Assembly (NCBI RefSeq): GCF_001437075.1
Contig: NZ_JQBX01000011.1
Span: 1-64,000, forward strand
DNA: 64,000 nucleotides
Direction: 5' to 3'
From: Pediococcus stilesii
Lineage (GTDB): Bacteria > Bacillota > Bacilli > Lactobacillales > Lactobacillaceae
The notes beneath the pieces were generated by a model. That model was not told the origin of the DNA. It did not search any database and saw nothing but the letters and a program-made list of their open reading frames with translations. Within the stretch, counting starts at the first letter, position 1, and each line of letters opens with the position of its first letter. Positions 28,909-39,270 of this stretch are shown here, piece by piece. The translations under genes were made by a program, and so were the position numbers.

Positions 28909-30441
28909 ATGTTGTTAAGAATTAAAAATTTTGAGGTCAAGAATTATTTATATATTTTTACAATCATATTGCTAGCGATTTTTTGCTTTATAAATATTAC
29001 CTCAACGCCTCTGAGAAGTGGGAATACTTGGGATGATGCTAATGCGATGTTGCGTATTGGACAATTATGGAGTCAGGGATACATCCCGTTTAAGGATGTT
29101 TTTGAACAGCGTGGTCCTTCGATGTATATTTTATATTTAATTGCAAATATGATTTCTAAAGGTGGATATATCGGGTTATTTATTGTAGAAATTGTTAACT
29201 TACTGGTTATCCAATTTTTATTGAAGAAAATTTTTGATATACAGTTGGTTAATAAAAAAACAAGCTTGTCAATTTTAGGTGCTCTGTTAGTTCCTATGTG
29301 GATGGTATCTAATTTCACTTTTAAGAACGGCGGAAGCCCTGAAGAATTTTCCATTCCTTGGATTTTAATAAGCATATACATGATTCAAAGCTTTTTTAAA
29401 AATCAAAAATATTCGCACTTTTTCCTGGTGGGAGTTTCATTTGCTTGGGTTTTTAATATGAAATACTCGCTTATTGGTCCATGGATAGCACTGGCTATCA
29501 TAATTCTGTTTAAAATTTTTGTATCACAAGATTTGAAAAGAGCATGTAAAACGATTGGTAAAATCTTGATCTGGAGTGTTTTAGGAACTCTAACGGTTTT
29601 TTTACCCATGTTGGGTTATTTTGCTTATGTGGGTGGTATAAAAAAATATTTTGAAGTATATTTTGTCACAAATTTAACATCGTACACAAAGGAAACTCTA
29701 CCAATCTTTTCTCATTTTTTGTAATCTATGAGCATCTTTTTAAATGGATTAGTAAATACAAGTATTTTAATTTTGGTAGTATTTATTTTTACGTTAATCT
29801 TGCTAAAAGATCGTTTTGTAGCAGCGTCGATTATGCTAGTATTTACAATTACAGGATTTATCAGTTTTTGGGCACTACGTCCAGGGGACTACGTGATGCT
29901 GGTTTTAGAATTTATTATGATCTCAACAATAGTATATGCTATTGTCAATGTTATTTCGAAAATGGACTTTAATGTAGGATTAGTGTTTGCTTCAACGTTG
30001 GCACTATTTTTGTTCTTTATGGTGATAGCACCTAAAACCAATCCGTCAATAAAACTCTCGGGTTTTAGGCAGGGCAGTCCGTTCAATGTTGCAAAAAAAT
30101 TTGGAGATGAAATTAAAAATCGAGCAAATGGTGAAAAGATAACATTGCTATATTATCGAACCATTGATTTAGGCGTAGAAAGATATGTAAATGTGGAAAA
30201 ATCTGGATATTTTTTTGAAAGAACGAATTTAATTATTGCTCCACAAACCAAAGCACTAGATATGTCTGTAAAGAATAAGAGTACGAAGTTTATCATTGTG
30301 GGGCAAGGAGATTTAAAAAATCCGATTATTAAACAAAATTATAAGAAAATTAGTCTGGGCAATAAAACTAGATACGTATTTTCCAATAATTTTAGTGGGA
30401 GACTTAGCTCGGTTAGAGTTATTTTGATGGAGAGAAAGTAA
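28909..30441 (+). pseudogene. GT39/PMT-like membrane glycosyltransferase gene interrupted by TAA
   Basis: From ATG 28909 (GGGAAGGG upstream) one frame runs to 30441, about 510 codons, with one in-frame stop, TAA at 29722-29724 (codon 272). The N-terminal half has a GT-C look: a first helix, then WDDANAMLRIGQLW and FEQRGPSMYILY, then more helices. The second half (ATG 29728, same frame) continues with helices and a soluble tail but has no ribosome site. The best reading is one gene broken by a nonsense change. The family uses lipid-linked sugars; its setting suggests teichoic acid or wall glycosylation. Confidence 0.8.
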
Positions 30442-30515
30442 AAGTTTTATTTTCATGCTTAATTCGTGTATTCTATGAACTAAGTATTGACAAGTAGGGG
30501 GATAATATTAGAGTC

Positions 30516-31637
30516 ATGAAAAAAATTTTATATGCGCTTCTGGGAGCTATCATTATTGTGGGTGTTATTTTGGGTGGAATTTCACTACAAAACAAAAAAA
30601 GCAGTGCAGTGGCAACCGATAAAACCAAAGTAGTAGATAAGCCTAAAGATAATCCTTATAAAGGGAAATTAAAAAAAACACTTTCGTCGGTTGGGTTTAA
30701 TGGTTCAGCAATTTTAGTTGAAAATAATAAAGTGGTTGATAGCTATGTAAAAGGAAACGCAAATGATGCGACGGGTGAAGAAAACACTTTGACGACGACA
30801 TATGAAATTGACTCTTTACAAAAATCTCTCACTGCTGGGCTAGTAATGCAACAAATTAACGATGGAAAATTAAAATTTACGGATAAAGTTAACAAGTATA
30901 TTCCAAATTTACCCGGTGCCAGCAAAATTACTGTTAGACAACTATTAGATATGACCTCGGGTCTGTCAATGGGAAAATTAAAATTTACTGGTAATAGTTT
31001 GACTACCGATGAACTCTTGAATGAAGTGATCGACAACGTTAAATTTACTGCTGATAATGAGGGTACGTGGAGCTATCAACCGGTTAATTTTGTAATTTTA
31101 TCAGAAATTATCCAGAAAACATCGGGAAGGACATACGCCCAGTTATTTAATAATTTGTATGTTAAGAAATTAAAGCTTAAAGAAACCGAAATGGCTTATA
31201 ACAAAGTTATTAAAACCGATCGTTCATTAGGATATATTCTAGTGGATCAGAACAGTGGTACAGTTAAAAAGACGCTTCAGAAGCCGAATAAAGCAACTAT
31301 TAAGTCTGAACTTGGAACAGGTCAAGTTTATATGTCAGTTAAAGATTTTTATAAAGTTTTATCTAACCTGTTAAATGGTAATTTACTTGGGAAAGAGGCT
31401 GCAAATGAAGTCTATCTGTCTAGTGTGGCAAACGGAGCAAAATACTACGGCGGATTGTACACCTCTAAAGACCCGGTATATCGATATGCAAACGGATATG
31501 GATATGGCTACCAGGATCATATTCGCATCAGTCAGGACGGTAAGAAGGCTGTTGTGGTATTTAGTAATTACCAATATTCAGGACATGGGGAGCTAAAAAA
31601 GGCTGTAGATCAATTATCAAGTGAAGTATTGAAATAA
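30516..31637 (+). CDS. Membrane-anchored serine hydrolase, beta-lactamase/PBP-like
   Basis: A 373-aa protein with an N-terminal signal anchor (residues 4-24), then a class C beta-lactamase fold domain. The SxxK motif is SLQK (EIDSLQKSLTAG, about 107-110), followed by TVRQLLDMTSGL and a YQPVN tyrosine-asparagine motif. It acts outside the cell, on muropeptides or on D-alanyl esters as does lactobacillal DltE. Its place among teichoic acid genes makes the second possible, but this is inference. The ATG has its GGGGGA box rather far upstream (14 nt). Confidence 0.8.
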   Translation: MKKILYALLGAIIIVGVILGGISLQNKKSSAVATDKTKVVDKPKDNPYKGKLKKTLSSVGFNGSAILVENNKVVDSYVKGNANDATGEENTLTTTYEIDSLQKSLTAGLVMQQINDGKLKFTDKVNKYIPNLPGASKITVRQLLDMTSGLSMGKLKFTGNSLTTDELLNEVIDNVKFTADNEGTWSYQPVNFVILSEIIQKTSGRTYAQLFNNLYVKKLKLKETEMAYNKVIKTDRSLGYILVDQNSGTVKKTLQKPNKATIKSELGTGQVYMSVKDFYKVLSNLLNGNLLGKEAANEVYLSSVANGAKYYGGLYTSKDPVYRYANGYGYGYQDHIRISQDGKKAVVVFSNYQYSGHGELKKAVDQLSSEVLK

Positions 31638-31656
31638 AGAAGAATTTTGTATGAAG

Positions 31657-31694
31657 GAGGTAGTGGATTTAATAATTTACTATCTCTTTTCTTT
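31657..31694 (+). terminator. Weak terminator after the serine hydrolase
   Basis: 8-nt arms (31657-31664 and 31679-31686) followed by TTTTCTTT. Confidence 0.5.
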
Positions 31695-31849
31695 ACTCAT
31701 AATTATTTTCAATAACCTGGTTAGTTTAGCTAAGATGTTCGCCGGCAATCCAGTACTAACTTGTTATTGATGTATATATTATCTAATTTAAGTTAGAAAA
31801 ACTATATTATACTGGTTATGTAAAAAAACTATCAGAAAGACGGATTCCA

Positions 31850-33040
31850 ATGAACTTAATAACATTTTTAGAAAAAGTAAAAAGAAGACTACTGACTTAT
31901 AATTTTAAAATCAACTACAAACCCTACAAACAAAAGACAGTTATTTTTGAAAGCTTTGGGGGACGTCAAATTAGTGATTCACCACTGGCAATCTATGAAG
32001 AACTGAAAAAGAGCCATCCTGATTACCAGTTGGTATGGGTTATCAACAAGGAATTGGAGAAATTGGCACAGGCCAATGGATACGATTATGTTATTCGTGG
32101 CAGCTTTAAGTGGGTGAAGGTCATTGAAAAGGCCCAGATCTGGGTCGAAAATGCTCGTTTACCACAGTGGGTACGAAAACCAGAGCACGTAAAGATTATC
32201 CAAACGTGGCATGGGACGCCTTTGAAAAAATTGGGATTGGACATTGAAAACGTCATGATGCCCGGAACAACAACTGAAAAATACCACGAAAATTTTGTTC
32301 AAGAGGCAAATCGATGGGACTATTTAATTAGTCCAAACGAATATGCAACACAAATTTTTAGGAAAGCGTTTGGCTATGAGAATAAAATTCTCGAGATTGG
32401 ATACCCGCGAAATGATGAATTGGCGCAGCCGAGCGAAGCATTAATCAATAAAATTAAGCAACGCTTAGGAATTCCGGCGAATAAAAAAGTTGTGTTATAC
32501 GCACCTACATATCGGGATAATCAGTTTTTTACGAAGGGCAAATATTCGTTCCAACTGCCATTTGATTTAAAGCAAATGCAGGCGGCCTTCGGAAAAGACA
32601 CCGTATTGTTGCTACGAATGCATTATTTAATTTCTAATGCAGTGGACCTTTCAGATATGGAAGGCTTTGCCTACGATGTATCTAGTTATTCCAACATTTC
32701 AGATTTATATTTAATATCGGATTTGTTAGTAACGGATTATTCAAGCGTGTTTTTTGATTACGCATATCTTAAACGCCCCATTGTCTTTTTTCCTTACGAT
32801 TTTGAGGTTTATAAAGATGAACTTCGCGGATTTTATTTGAATTACACAAAGGATTTACCGGGTGAAATTGCTTATGATGTTGATGCGCTTCTGGCAAATA
32901 TTGCTCATGGTTTACAGGTGACGGATATGACAAGCGATGAAAACTTCATGAAGTTTTACAATCGCTTTTGTAAAATTAATGCGGGAAACGCGTCTAAAAG
33001 AGTTGTTGAGGAAATCGACGATATTTTAAAAGAACGCTAG
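31850..33040 (+). CDS. CDP-glycerol glycerophosphotransferase, single domain (TagB/TagF-like)
   Basis: A 396-aa enzyme with one glycerophosphotransferase domain: FESFGGRQISDSP near 28-40, TWHGTPLKK near 119, GYPRNDE and TDYSSVFFDY near 296. Its size suits a TagB/TarB-type priming enzyme or a short polymerase. It closely resembles the second domain of the tandem enzyme at 25393-28683. It likely adds glycerol-phosphate to the teichoic acid linkage unit or chain. Confidence 0.88.
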   Translation: MNLITFLEKVKRRLLTYNFKINYKPYKQKTVIFESFGGRQISDSPLAIYEELKKSHPDYQLVWVINKELEKLAQANGYDYVIRGSFKWVKVIEKAQIWVENARLPQWVRKPEHVKIIQTWHGTPLKKLGLDIENVMMPGTTTEKYHENFVQEANRWDYLISPNEYATQIFRKAFGYENKILEIGYPRNDELAQPSEALINKIKQRLGIPANKKVVLYAPTYRDNQFFTKGKYSFQLPFDLKQMQAAFGKDTVLLLRMHYLISNAVDLSDMEGFAYDVSSYSNISDLYLISDLLVTDYSSVFFDYAYLKRPIVFFPYDFEVYKDELRGFYLNYTKDLPGEIAYDVDALLANIAHGLQVTDMTSDENFMKFYNRFCKINAGNASKRVVEEIDDILKER

Positions 33041-33073
33041 CGATAGATGCGCCCCTCTAAAATAAAGATCAAT

Positions 33074-33135
33074 AAGTGGTCTTCTTCAAGCTATATTTCA
33101 TTACGAAATGAGTTGGAAGAGGACTTTTATTTTAT
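33074..33135 (+). terminator. Probable terminator after the tagB/F-like gene
   Basis: Imperfect arms (33074-33089 and 33113-33127) with a T-rich 3' flank. Confidence 0.6.
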
Positions 33136-33205
33136 TCAATATGGTGGAAGCACAAAAGTAAGCGTATGATTTAAATGTATACACATAAGTTAGAAGGCGA
33201 AAATA

Positions 33206-36148
33206 TTGGACAATTTTAAAGTAAGAGTCAACAAACGATTAAGTTTTGCAATTAATATATTGATTGTTTTTTTAATTATATTAGGTTCAGCAACGGCCTA
33301 CTCTAGTGGGGTATGGCATTTTAATATTGATGCAAAGAGAGCTTTTTTATTTGAAATTTTAAGTAGTTTAAAACCAATTATTGAGAATATAGTTTTGTTG
33401 ATTCTGGCAGATAGGGTTTTAAAAAAGGTCAACTTCAATAAAATTAGAGATGTTTGGCTACAAATAGTTTTCTACTCATTATTTTTTTCATTACTAGTTT
33501 GGGGAATGATCGCTGTCAGGTTTAATACTTTTGACATCTTTAGAAGTTCATTTCCGATTTTATTCCAAACGAATAAGCTCGCTACGGCAGCGTTAACTGT
33601 CTGCGTGGGTGCGTTTTTACTGAGGAAAATCAATATTGAAAAAATTAAATTGAGATATTTAATTTATGCATTTTTAGTGCTTTCGGTTATGCCAACCATC
33701 TTGTGGATAACAAAGCTCTCAGGAGATGCAAGCTTTTCTTTTGGGACGATGTTGTGGGGAATATTTTTACTATTAGCCACAAAGTATCTTAATCAAATTT
33801 CTGCGGAAAACAAAGTTAAATATGCTAAGCGATTTTTAGGAATATTTGCTGGTAGCGGATTAGTTTTAACCTTGCTGTTAAATTTGGTTGGTCCACATAA
33901 CATAATTTTTAATAACGGAGATATAGCAATTAACCGCTTGTCCTTTTTGATGACAAATTCTTGGGCCTTCTTTATTGGATTATCGGTGTTCATTTTACTT
34001 AAGCAGCAAAATATCACAAATTACATATCGTGGGATTTAGTTTTTGGTGCTAGTTTATTTTCGACCCATTTTTTGTTTATAAAGCCATTCTGGCGGAATA
34101 TGTGGGGGACGGTATATTGGATGCAGCAGACGCCACTTCATCTGATTGGCGCCATACTAATTTCGGCAGTTGTGACCACTTTAATAGCAATACTAATTGA
34201 AATTTTGAGAGGCAACTTTAAACACCAGGTACTGGCTTTCTCACCTAAAAAAACGGTTGCGATGGTGATTGCACTTGCCTTATCGATTTTTGCCAATGTG
34301 ATTATGCTGATTTCCAATAGTTCGTTTAGCGTGCGTTCGGCGGTTGCTGTCGTCCGGTATAAACCGCAATTGATGCTTTTAAATATGTTAATGATTTTTG
34401 CGTTTATAATGATAATTTTTGCATTAATTAATCGTTTGGTAATTTCGATTACTGCATTTTCGGTAGTTCTATTGGTATTTGTATTTGCAAATTATCAGAA
34501 AATACTATCAAGGGATGAACCAATACTGCCCGTTGATATATCGAGTAATTTGAAAAATATTAAGGAAATTACAAGCTTAGTAAACGTGTGGTTGGTTGCT
34601 GCAGTGGCTGCAATTTTGGTTATCTTAGTCCTCCTGGGAGTTTATTTAGAAAGAAGAGCCAAATTTGTTCCCATATTTAGTTGGAAGCAACGCTTATTAT
34701 TGCTAGTTAGTGGAGTTGCCTTTCTAGGTTTCTTTATGATCAAATTGCCATTAATGCCTAGTTCGGTCGTGACGTGGAAAACAGAGGATCACACGATTTT
34801 TAACGATGTGATGGCTAATCAATTTAAATATAAAGCGCATCCTGGAAGCATAAAGGGAGACTTTAGGTCAAATGGACCGGTTGTTACACTGGTTAGTAGA
34901 ATGATTATTCCAATAATGGAGCAACCTAGTGGATATTCAAAAGCAGCGATTATGCAACTTTCGCAAAAATTAGAAAAAGAAGCCAAAAGCATCAATAAGG
35001 ATCGTCAAAATGATATTAGTAAGCAGACGGTTGTTTATATTTTAAGTGAAAGTTTTTCAAATCCGCAGCGCGTTCCTGGAGTTCAGATGAATGATCCAAT
35101 TCCCAATACGGATCAGTTGAAGAAAACAACCACATCGGGCCTGATGGATAGTTATGGATATGGCGGTGGAACCGCGGACATGGAATATGAAGCACTCACC
35201 AGTATGTCCTTAAATAACTTTGCACCGGCATTATCAACACCATATGTTGAGTTAATGCCTAAGATAAAGTATCAGCCTTCTGTACTAGATTTATTTAAGA
35301 CTAAAAATGCAATCCACCCGTTCCAACCAACTTATTACAACCGAATTAACGCGTTTAAACAGTTAGGTTTTCAAAAATTTTATAATACCTATGCGCCGGA
35401 TCAGGTGAAATATAAAGAAGCGATTGGCGGGGTAGAGTCTTCAGGAGACAGTATTGCGAGTGGTTCCAAATACATCTCGGATAAATCAGCGTATGAAGAA
35501 CTAAAACTCATTATGGATCAACATCAAGGTGGTCAATTTATTCAATTATCGACTATGCAAAATCACATGCCATATTTTAAGGATAAGTATGGCAAAGAAA
35601 ATAATTTTCCTGCCAGTGGAAGTTTGAGTGACGCAAGTTTGGACCGTTTAAGAACTTATGCGTATGGAATTAATCAAACGGACCAGGATTTAAAAGAATT
35701 GATTAAACAGGTTGATTCTGAAAAAAGGGATGTCACCTTAGTATTTTATGGCGACCATTTGCCGGGACTTTATGAATGGCAAAAAGATAGTGATCAAAAA
35801 TTAGTCCAATACGATTCTGAAATTCATCAGACGGATTACTTTATCTATTCGAATCATAGTAAACGAAAAGTTAAAAAAGCGGTCGCAGCACCATATATGT
35901 TTACCCCGATGATGTTAGAACAGACTAATTCAAAAGTGTCACCATATTACGCCTTATTGACGAAGTGCATGGAACAGTTGCCTGCGGGTGAGCGCGACAA
36001 GTATATGCTAGACAATGGTAAACAAGTTTCAGAAAAAGATCTAACTGCTAAGCAAAAAGAACTATTAAATGAATATAAATTAATTCAATATGATATTACG
36101 GCTGGGAAGCATTATTTGGGTGAAAATTCGAGCTTTTTCAAGGTATAG
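33206..36148 (+). CDS. Large LtaS-like (sulfatase-fold) membrane phosphoglycerol transferase
   Basis: A 980-aa protein. The first roughly 520 residues hold about 13-14 membrane helices, many more than the five of canonical LtaS. The extracellular C-terminal part is a sulfatase-fold domain with the LtaS metal and nucleophile pattern: LSESF near 613-617, GGGTADMEYE near 652-661 (Thr as the probable nucleophile) and GDHLPG near 849. By family knowledge it transfers glycerol-phosphate or another phospho-group outside the membrane. It may make lipoteichoic acid or modify a surface polymer. The start is TTG 33206 with a modest GAAGG box. Confidence 0.82.
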   Translation: MDNFKVRVNKRLSFAINILIVFLIILGSATAYSSGVWHFNIDAKRAFLFEILSSLKPIIENIVLLILADRVLKKVNFNKIRDVWLQIVFYSLFFSLLVWGMIAVRFNTFDIFRSSFPILFQTNKLATAALTVCVGAFLLRKINIEKIKLRYLIYAFLVLSVMPTILWITKLSGDASFSFGTMLWGIFLLLATKYLNQISAENKVKYAKRFLGIFAGSGLVLTLLLNLVGPHNIIFNNGDIAINRLSFLMTNSWAFFIGLSVFILLKQQNITNYISWDLVFGASLFSTHFLFIKPFWRNMWGTVYWMQQTPLHLIGAILISAVVTTLIAILIEILRGNFKHQVLAFSPKKTVAMVIALALSIFANVIMLISNSSFSVRSAVAVVRYKPQLMLLNMLMIFAFIMIIFALINRLVISITAFSVVLLVFVFANYQKILSRDEPILPVDISSNLKNIKEITSLVNVWLVAAVAAILVILVLLGVYLERRAKFVPIFSWKQRLLLLVSGVAFLGFFMIKLPLMPSSVVTWKTEDHTIFNDVMANQFKYKAHPGSIKGDFRSNGPVVTLVSRMIIPIMEQPSGYSKAAIMQLSQKLEKEAKSINKDRQNDISKQTVVYILSESFSNPQRVPGVQMNDPIPNTDQLKKTTTSGLMDSYGYGGGTADMEYEALTSMSLNNFAPALSTPYVELMPKIKYQPSVLDLFKTKNAIHPFQPTYYNRINAFKQLGFQKFYNTYAPDQVKYKEAIGGVESSGDSIASGSKYISDKSAYEELKLIMDQHQGGQFIQLSTMQNHMPYFKDKYGKENNFPASGSLSDASLDRLRTYAYGINQTDQDLKELIKQVDSEKRDVTLVFYGDHLPGLYEWQKDSDQKLVQYDSEIHQTDYFIYSNHSKRKVKKAVAAPYMFTPMMLEQTNSKVSPYYALLTKCMEQLPAGERDKYMLDNGKQVSEKDLTAKQKELLNEYKLIQYDITAGKHYLGENSSFFKV

Positions 36149-36190
36149 CGGTTGAACTAATGCTACCTCAAAATTAAATATTTTACATTT

Positions 36191-36226
36191 AAGCAATTCA
36201 AATTTTATTTTGAATTGCTTTTTTTA
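36191..36226 (+). terminator. Rho-independent terminator of the LtaS-like gene
   Basis: 12-bp perfect arms (36191-36202 and 36209-36220) followed by a T-run. Confidence 0.88.
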
Positions 36227-36357
36227 TTCATTTTCCATATGAATATACAATGCATCAATGTATAAAAATATAAATATAATCATATAATGTTGCATAAAGA
36301 TAAAATAAGAGTATATTAATATTAAATTTAAATGAGGGAAAAATGAGGATGATCGTT

Positions 36358-37827
36358 ATGAAGCAACTGAAAAAGTGGATCATCGTTTTAGCAATATTTT
36401 TTATGAGCTTTTCAGGAGCTTTTGCGACGATATTTGCGGACGATGGCAAGGCCAAGACCCAAAATGATGAGTACTTAACAAAAATCAAAAAAAGAAGCTA
36501 TCTGATCGTTGGAATGTCAGCCGATTATGCACCGCTGGAATTTCATGCCACGGTTAAAGGTCAGGATACGATTGTGGGTGCTGATGTGCGAGTGGCACAA
36601 AAAATCGCCAACGACATGGGCGTGAAACTTCAAATTAAAGAGCTCGGCTTTGACGCCTTGATTGGAGCAATGAATACTGGCAAAGTCGATATGGTTATTT
36701 CTGGAATGAGCGAAACGCCGGAACGTGAAAAACAGGTGCTTTTCTCCGAACCATATATGTATGAAGAACAGGCGATGGTAATTCGGAAGGCGGACGAAAA
36801 GAAGTACAAGGGAATTATGGATTTTAACGGTAAAACAATTGGCGCTCAAAAGCAGACGATGCAAGAGACGGTTGCTAAACAGCAGCTTCCGGGTGCTAAA
36901 GTTCGTTCCTTAGAGAAGGCCACGGATATTGTTGGACAGGTTATTAACAAAAAGATTGATGGAGCGGTATTGGCGGGAATAATTGCCGATTCCTATGCAT
37001 ATCAAGATAAGAGTTTAAAAGTAATTTATCCCAAATTCGTAACGGAAAAATCACCAACCGCGGTTGCAATGCCACTCAAAGCTCAATCGCTTAAAACACA
37101 AGTTAATAAGTCGATTAACACAATCAAAAAACAAGGGCTTTTCAAAAAATACCTAACAAGTTCATATAAGATTCAAAGCCAAAATAGCAGTTTTTGGGCG
37201 AAATACGGTAATTTCTTTATTACCGGAACGCTATGGACACTGGCATTTGCGGCAATTGCCGTATTCTTTGGCTCAATCATTGGTACATTCATGGCATTGA
37301 TGAAGATTAGCAAAAATTGGATCTTGAAAATTATTGCTAATGTCTATATTGAATTTATCCGAGGAACGCCGTTGTTGGTACAAGCCTTTATGATCTTCTT
37401 TGGAACTCAAATTATTGGATTGAACTTATCGCCATTTATGGCCGGAGCGGTGGCGATGGCAATTAATTCAGGAGCATACGTTGCTGAAATTATTCGTTCA
37501 GGAATTAATTCGGTTCCACTGGGTCAAAAAGAAGCAGCTGCTTCGCTCGGATTTTCATACAGTCAGTCGATGCGCTTTGTCATAATGCCACAAGCACTTA
37601 AGAGTATTTGGCCGGCACTTGGAAATGAGTTTGTGACCGTAATTAAGGAATCATCAGTACTTTCAGTAATTGGAGCAACCGAGTTAATGTTTCAGGCTTC
37701 AATTGTTCAAGGAGCATCATTTAAGCCGTTTTTACCAGTCTTTATCGCGGCAATGATTTACTTTGTACTAACGTTTGGAATTTCAAGAATCTTAGCGTTA
37801 ATCGAAACACATTCATTTAAACACTAA
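36358..37827 (+). CDS. Amino-acid ABC transporter, substrate-binding protein fused to permease (GlnPH type)
   Basis: A 489-aa fusion. A signal peptide (residues about 8-25, AFA cleavage region) leads into a periplasmic-binding-protein-like domain (KRSYLIVGMSADYAP ... SGMSETPER). From about residue 285 comes a BPD_transp_1 permease with the EAA loop (QKEAAASLGFSYSQSMRFV). It imports a polar amino acid. The partner ATPase is not in this region. argG starts 22 bases later, so the cargo may feed or relate to arginine synthesis (aspartate, glutamine or citrulline), an inference only. ATG 36358 has GAGG 9 nt upstream; 36343 is a weaker alternative. Confidence 0.88.
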   Translation: MKQLKKWIIVLAIFFMSFSGAFATIFADDGKAKTQNDEYLTKIKKRSYLIVGMSADYAPLEFHATVKGQDTIVGADVRVAQKIANDMGVKLQIKELGFDALIGAMNTGKVDMVISGMSETPEREKQVLFSEPYMYEEQAMVIRKADEKKYKGIMDFNGKTIGAQKQTMQETVAKQQLPGAKVRSLEKATDIVGQVINKKIDGAVLAGIIADSYAYQDKSLKVIYPKFVTEKSPTAVAMPLKAQSLKTQVNKSINTIKKQGLFKKYLTSSYKIQSQNSSFWAKYGNFFITGTLWTLAFAAIAVFFGSIIGTFMALMKISKNWILKIIANVYIEFIRGTPLLVQAFMIFFGTQIIGLNLSPFMAGAVAMAINSGAYVAEIIRSGINSVPLGQKEAAASLGFSYSQSMRFVIMPQALKSIWPALGNEFVTVIKESSVLSVIGATELMFQASIVQGASFKPFLPVFIAAMIYFVLTFGISRILALIETHSFKH

Positions 37828-37848
37828 ACTTAAAGGGGAATTTTAAAA

Positions 37849-39072
37849 ATGACACAAAAAATTGTTTTAGCATATTCAGGCGGATTAGATACATCAGTTG
37901 CGATTCCATGGTTAATGGATAAAGGATACGAAGTAATTGCGGTCGTTTTGGACGTCGGTCAAGGCGGAAAAGACTTGATTGAAATTCAGAAAAAAGCGCT
38001 AAAAGTTGGCGCAATTGATTCCATCGTGGTCGACGGCAAGGATGAATTTGCTGATAAATATGTCACTCCAGTGATTAAGGCCAATGCGCTGTATGAAGGG
38101 GCATATCCACTAGTTTCAGCACTCTCGCGTCCATTAATTATCGACAAATTGGTTCAAATTGCTCATGATAATGAAGCAACCGCAATTGCCCATGGATCAA
38201 CCGGAAAAGGAAATGATCAAGTTCGTTTTGAGGCTGCAATTCATGCTCTTGATCCTAAACTTTCAATTGAGGCACCAATTCGTGACTTCCATTGGTCACG
38301 TGAAGAAGAAATTGATTATGCTAAAGAACACAATGTTCCAGTGCCAATTGGAAAAGAATCGCCATATTCAATCGATGCGAACCTCTGGGGCCGTGCCAAT
38401 GAAGCTGGAATTCTTGAAAATCCATGGAATCAGGCTCCCGATGATGCGTGGGGAATGACGGTCGCACCAGAAGACGCGCCAGAAGAAGCATTATTTTTAG
38501 ATTTAACGTTTGAAAAGGGAATTCCAGTAGCTTTAAATGATGAAAAGATGAAATTAAGCGAGTTGATTGTGAAGTTGAATGAATTGGCTGGCCAACATGG
38601 CATCGGCCGGATTGATAAAATTGAAAATCGACTGGTTGGAATCAAGTCCCGTGAAGTATACGAGGCTCCCGGAGCAGCAGTAATCATGACCGCCCACAAA
38701 GATTTGGAAGATTTAACGCTCGAACGCGACGTTGCTCATTTCAAACCAATTATTGAAGACAAGATTACCGACTTAATTTATAACGCAATGTGGGTTTCAC
38801 CACTATTTGACTCACTACTAGCCTTCATCGACCATACCCAACAAGTAGTGAATGGAACGGTCAAAATGAAGTTATACAAGGGAGGCGCCACAGCCGTCGC
38901 ACGTAAGTCAGAAACCAATTCACTATACGACGAAAATTTGGCAACATACACAGCATCTGACAGCTTCGATCAGGTCGCTGCCAGTGGATTCATCAAGTTG
39001 TGGAGTTTACCAACGATGGTGTTCGAACAGGTTAACCATGTGCATTCAAAGGATACGGAGAAAGGCGTTTAA
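37849..39072 (+). CDS. argG: Argininosuccinate synthase
   Basis: A 407-aa enzyme joining citrulline and aspartate with ATP. The N-type ATP pyrophosphatase loop AYSGGLDTS is at residues 7-15, and the family blocks [15 protein letters not shown] and [17 protein letters not shown] follow. It is probably cotranscribed with the upstream amino-acid transporter. The last eight codons, including the stop, lie within a repeat that recurs 222 bases downstream, so the C-terminus appears to have been altered by or copied into that repeat. Confidence 0.95.
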   Translation: MTQKIVLAYSGGLDTSVAIPWLMDKGYEVIAVVLDVGQGGKDLIEIQKKALKVGAIDSIVVDGKDEFADKYVTPVIKANALYEGAYPLVSALSRPLIIDKLVQIAHDNEATAIAHGSTGKGNDQVRFEAAIHALDPKLSIEAPIRDFHWSREEEIDYAKEHNVPVPIGKESPYSIDANLWGRANEAGILENPWNQAPDDAWGMTVAPEDAPEEALFLDLTFEKGIPVALNDEKMKLSELIVKLNELAGQHGIGRIDKIENRLVGIKSREVYEAPGAAVIMTAHKDLEDLTLERDVAHFKPIIEDKITDLIYNAMWVSPLFDSLLAFIDHTQQVVNGTVKMKLYKGGATAVARKSETNSLYDENLATYTASDSFDQVAASGFIKLWSLPTMVFEQVNHVHSKDTEKGV

Positions 39073-39197
39073 GAGTCGAGGATTAGTCTGGCTATGGTTA
39101 ATATCCACGGGAGTTTGTGGATGTTAGCCATGGCGTAACTAACCGGAAACTCTTGCCTTTCGGAGTTCAACTAGGCTACAAGCAAGCGTCCACTTAA
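39049..39197. repeat. Intergenic repeat, type B, copy 1 (starts inside argG)
   Basis: Begins with AAGGATACGGAGAAAGG in the argG 3' end (39049-39065), followed by the TCGAGGATTAGTCT core, a middle part, and the tail CAACTAGGCTACAAGCAAGCG. Both ends recur in copy 2. Confidence 0.75.
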
Positions 39198-39270
39198 ATT
39201 GAAGCATCAGTGGATGTTTTATCTAGCTAGGCTAGCCGCAGAACACAATCTTTCGAAGTTCAACTGAAAA
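39198..39270. repeat. Partial type B repeat segment between copies
   Basis: Contains CTTTCGAAGTTCAACT (39250-39265), a variant of the tail segment seen at 39157-39172 and 39341-39355. The rest has no recognised content. Confidence 0.45.

Noticed and set aside
36226-36342. ARG box (ArgR operator) upstream of the transporter-argGH operon
   Set aside because: An A/T-rich inverted repeat exists, but it matches the consensus too poorly to annotate as a feature.
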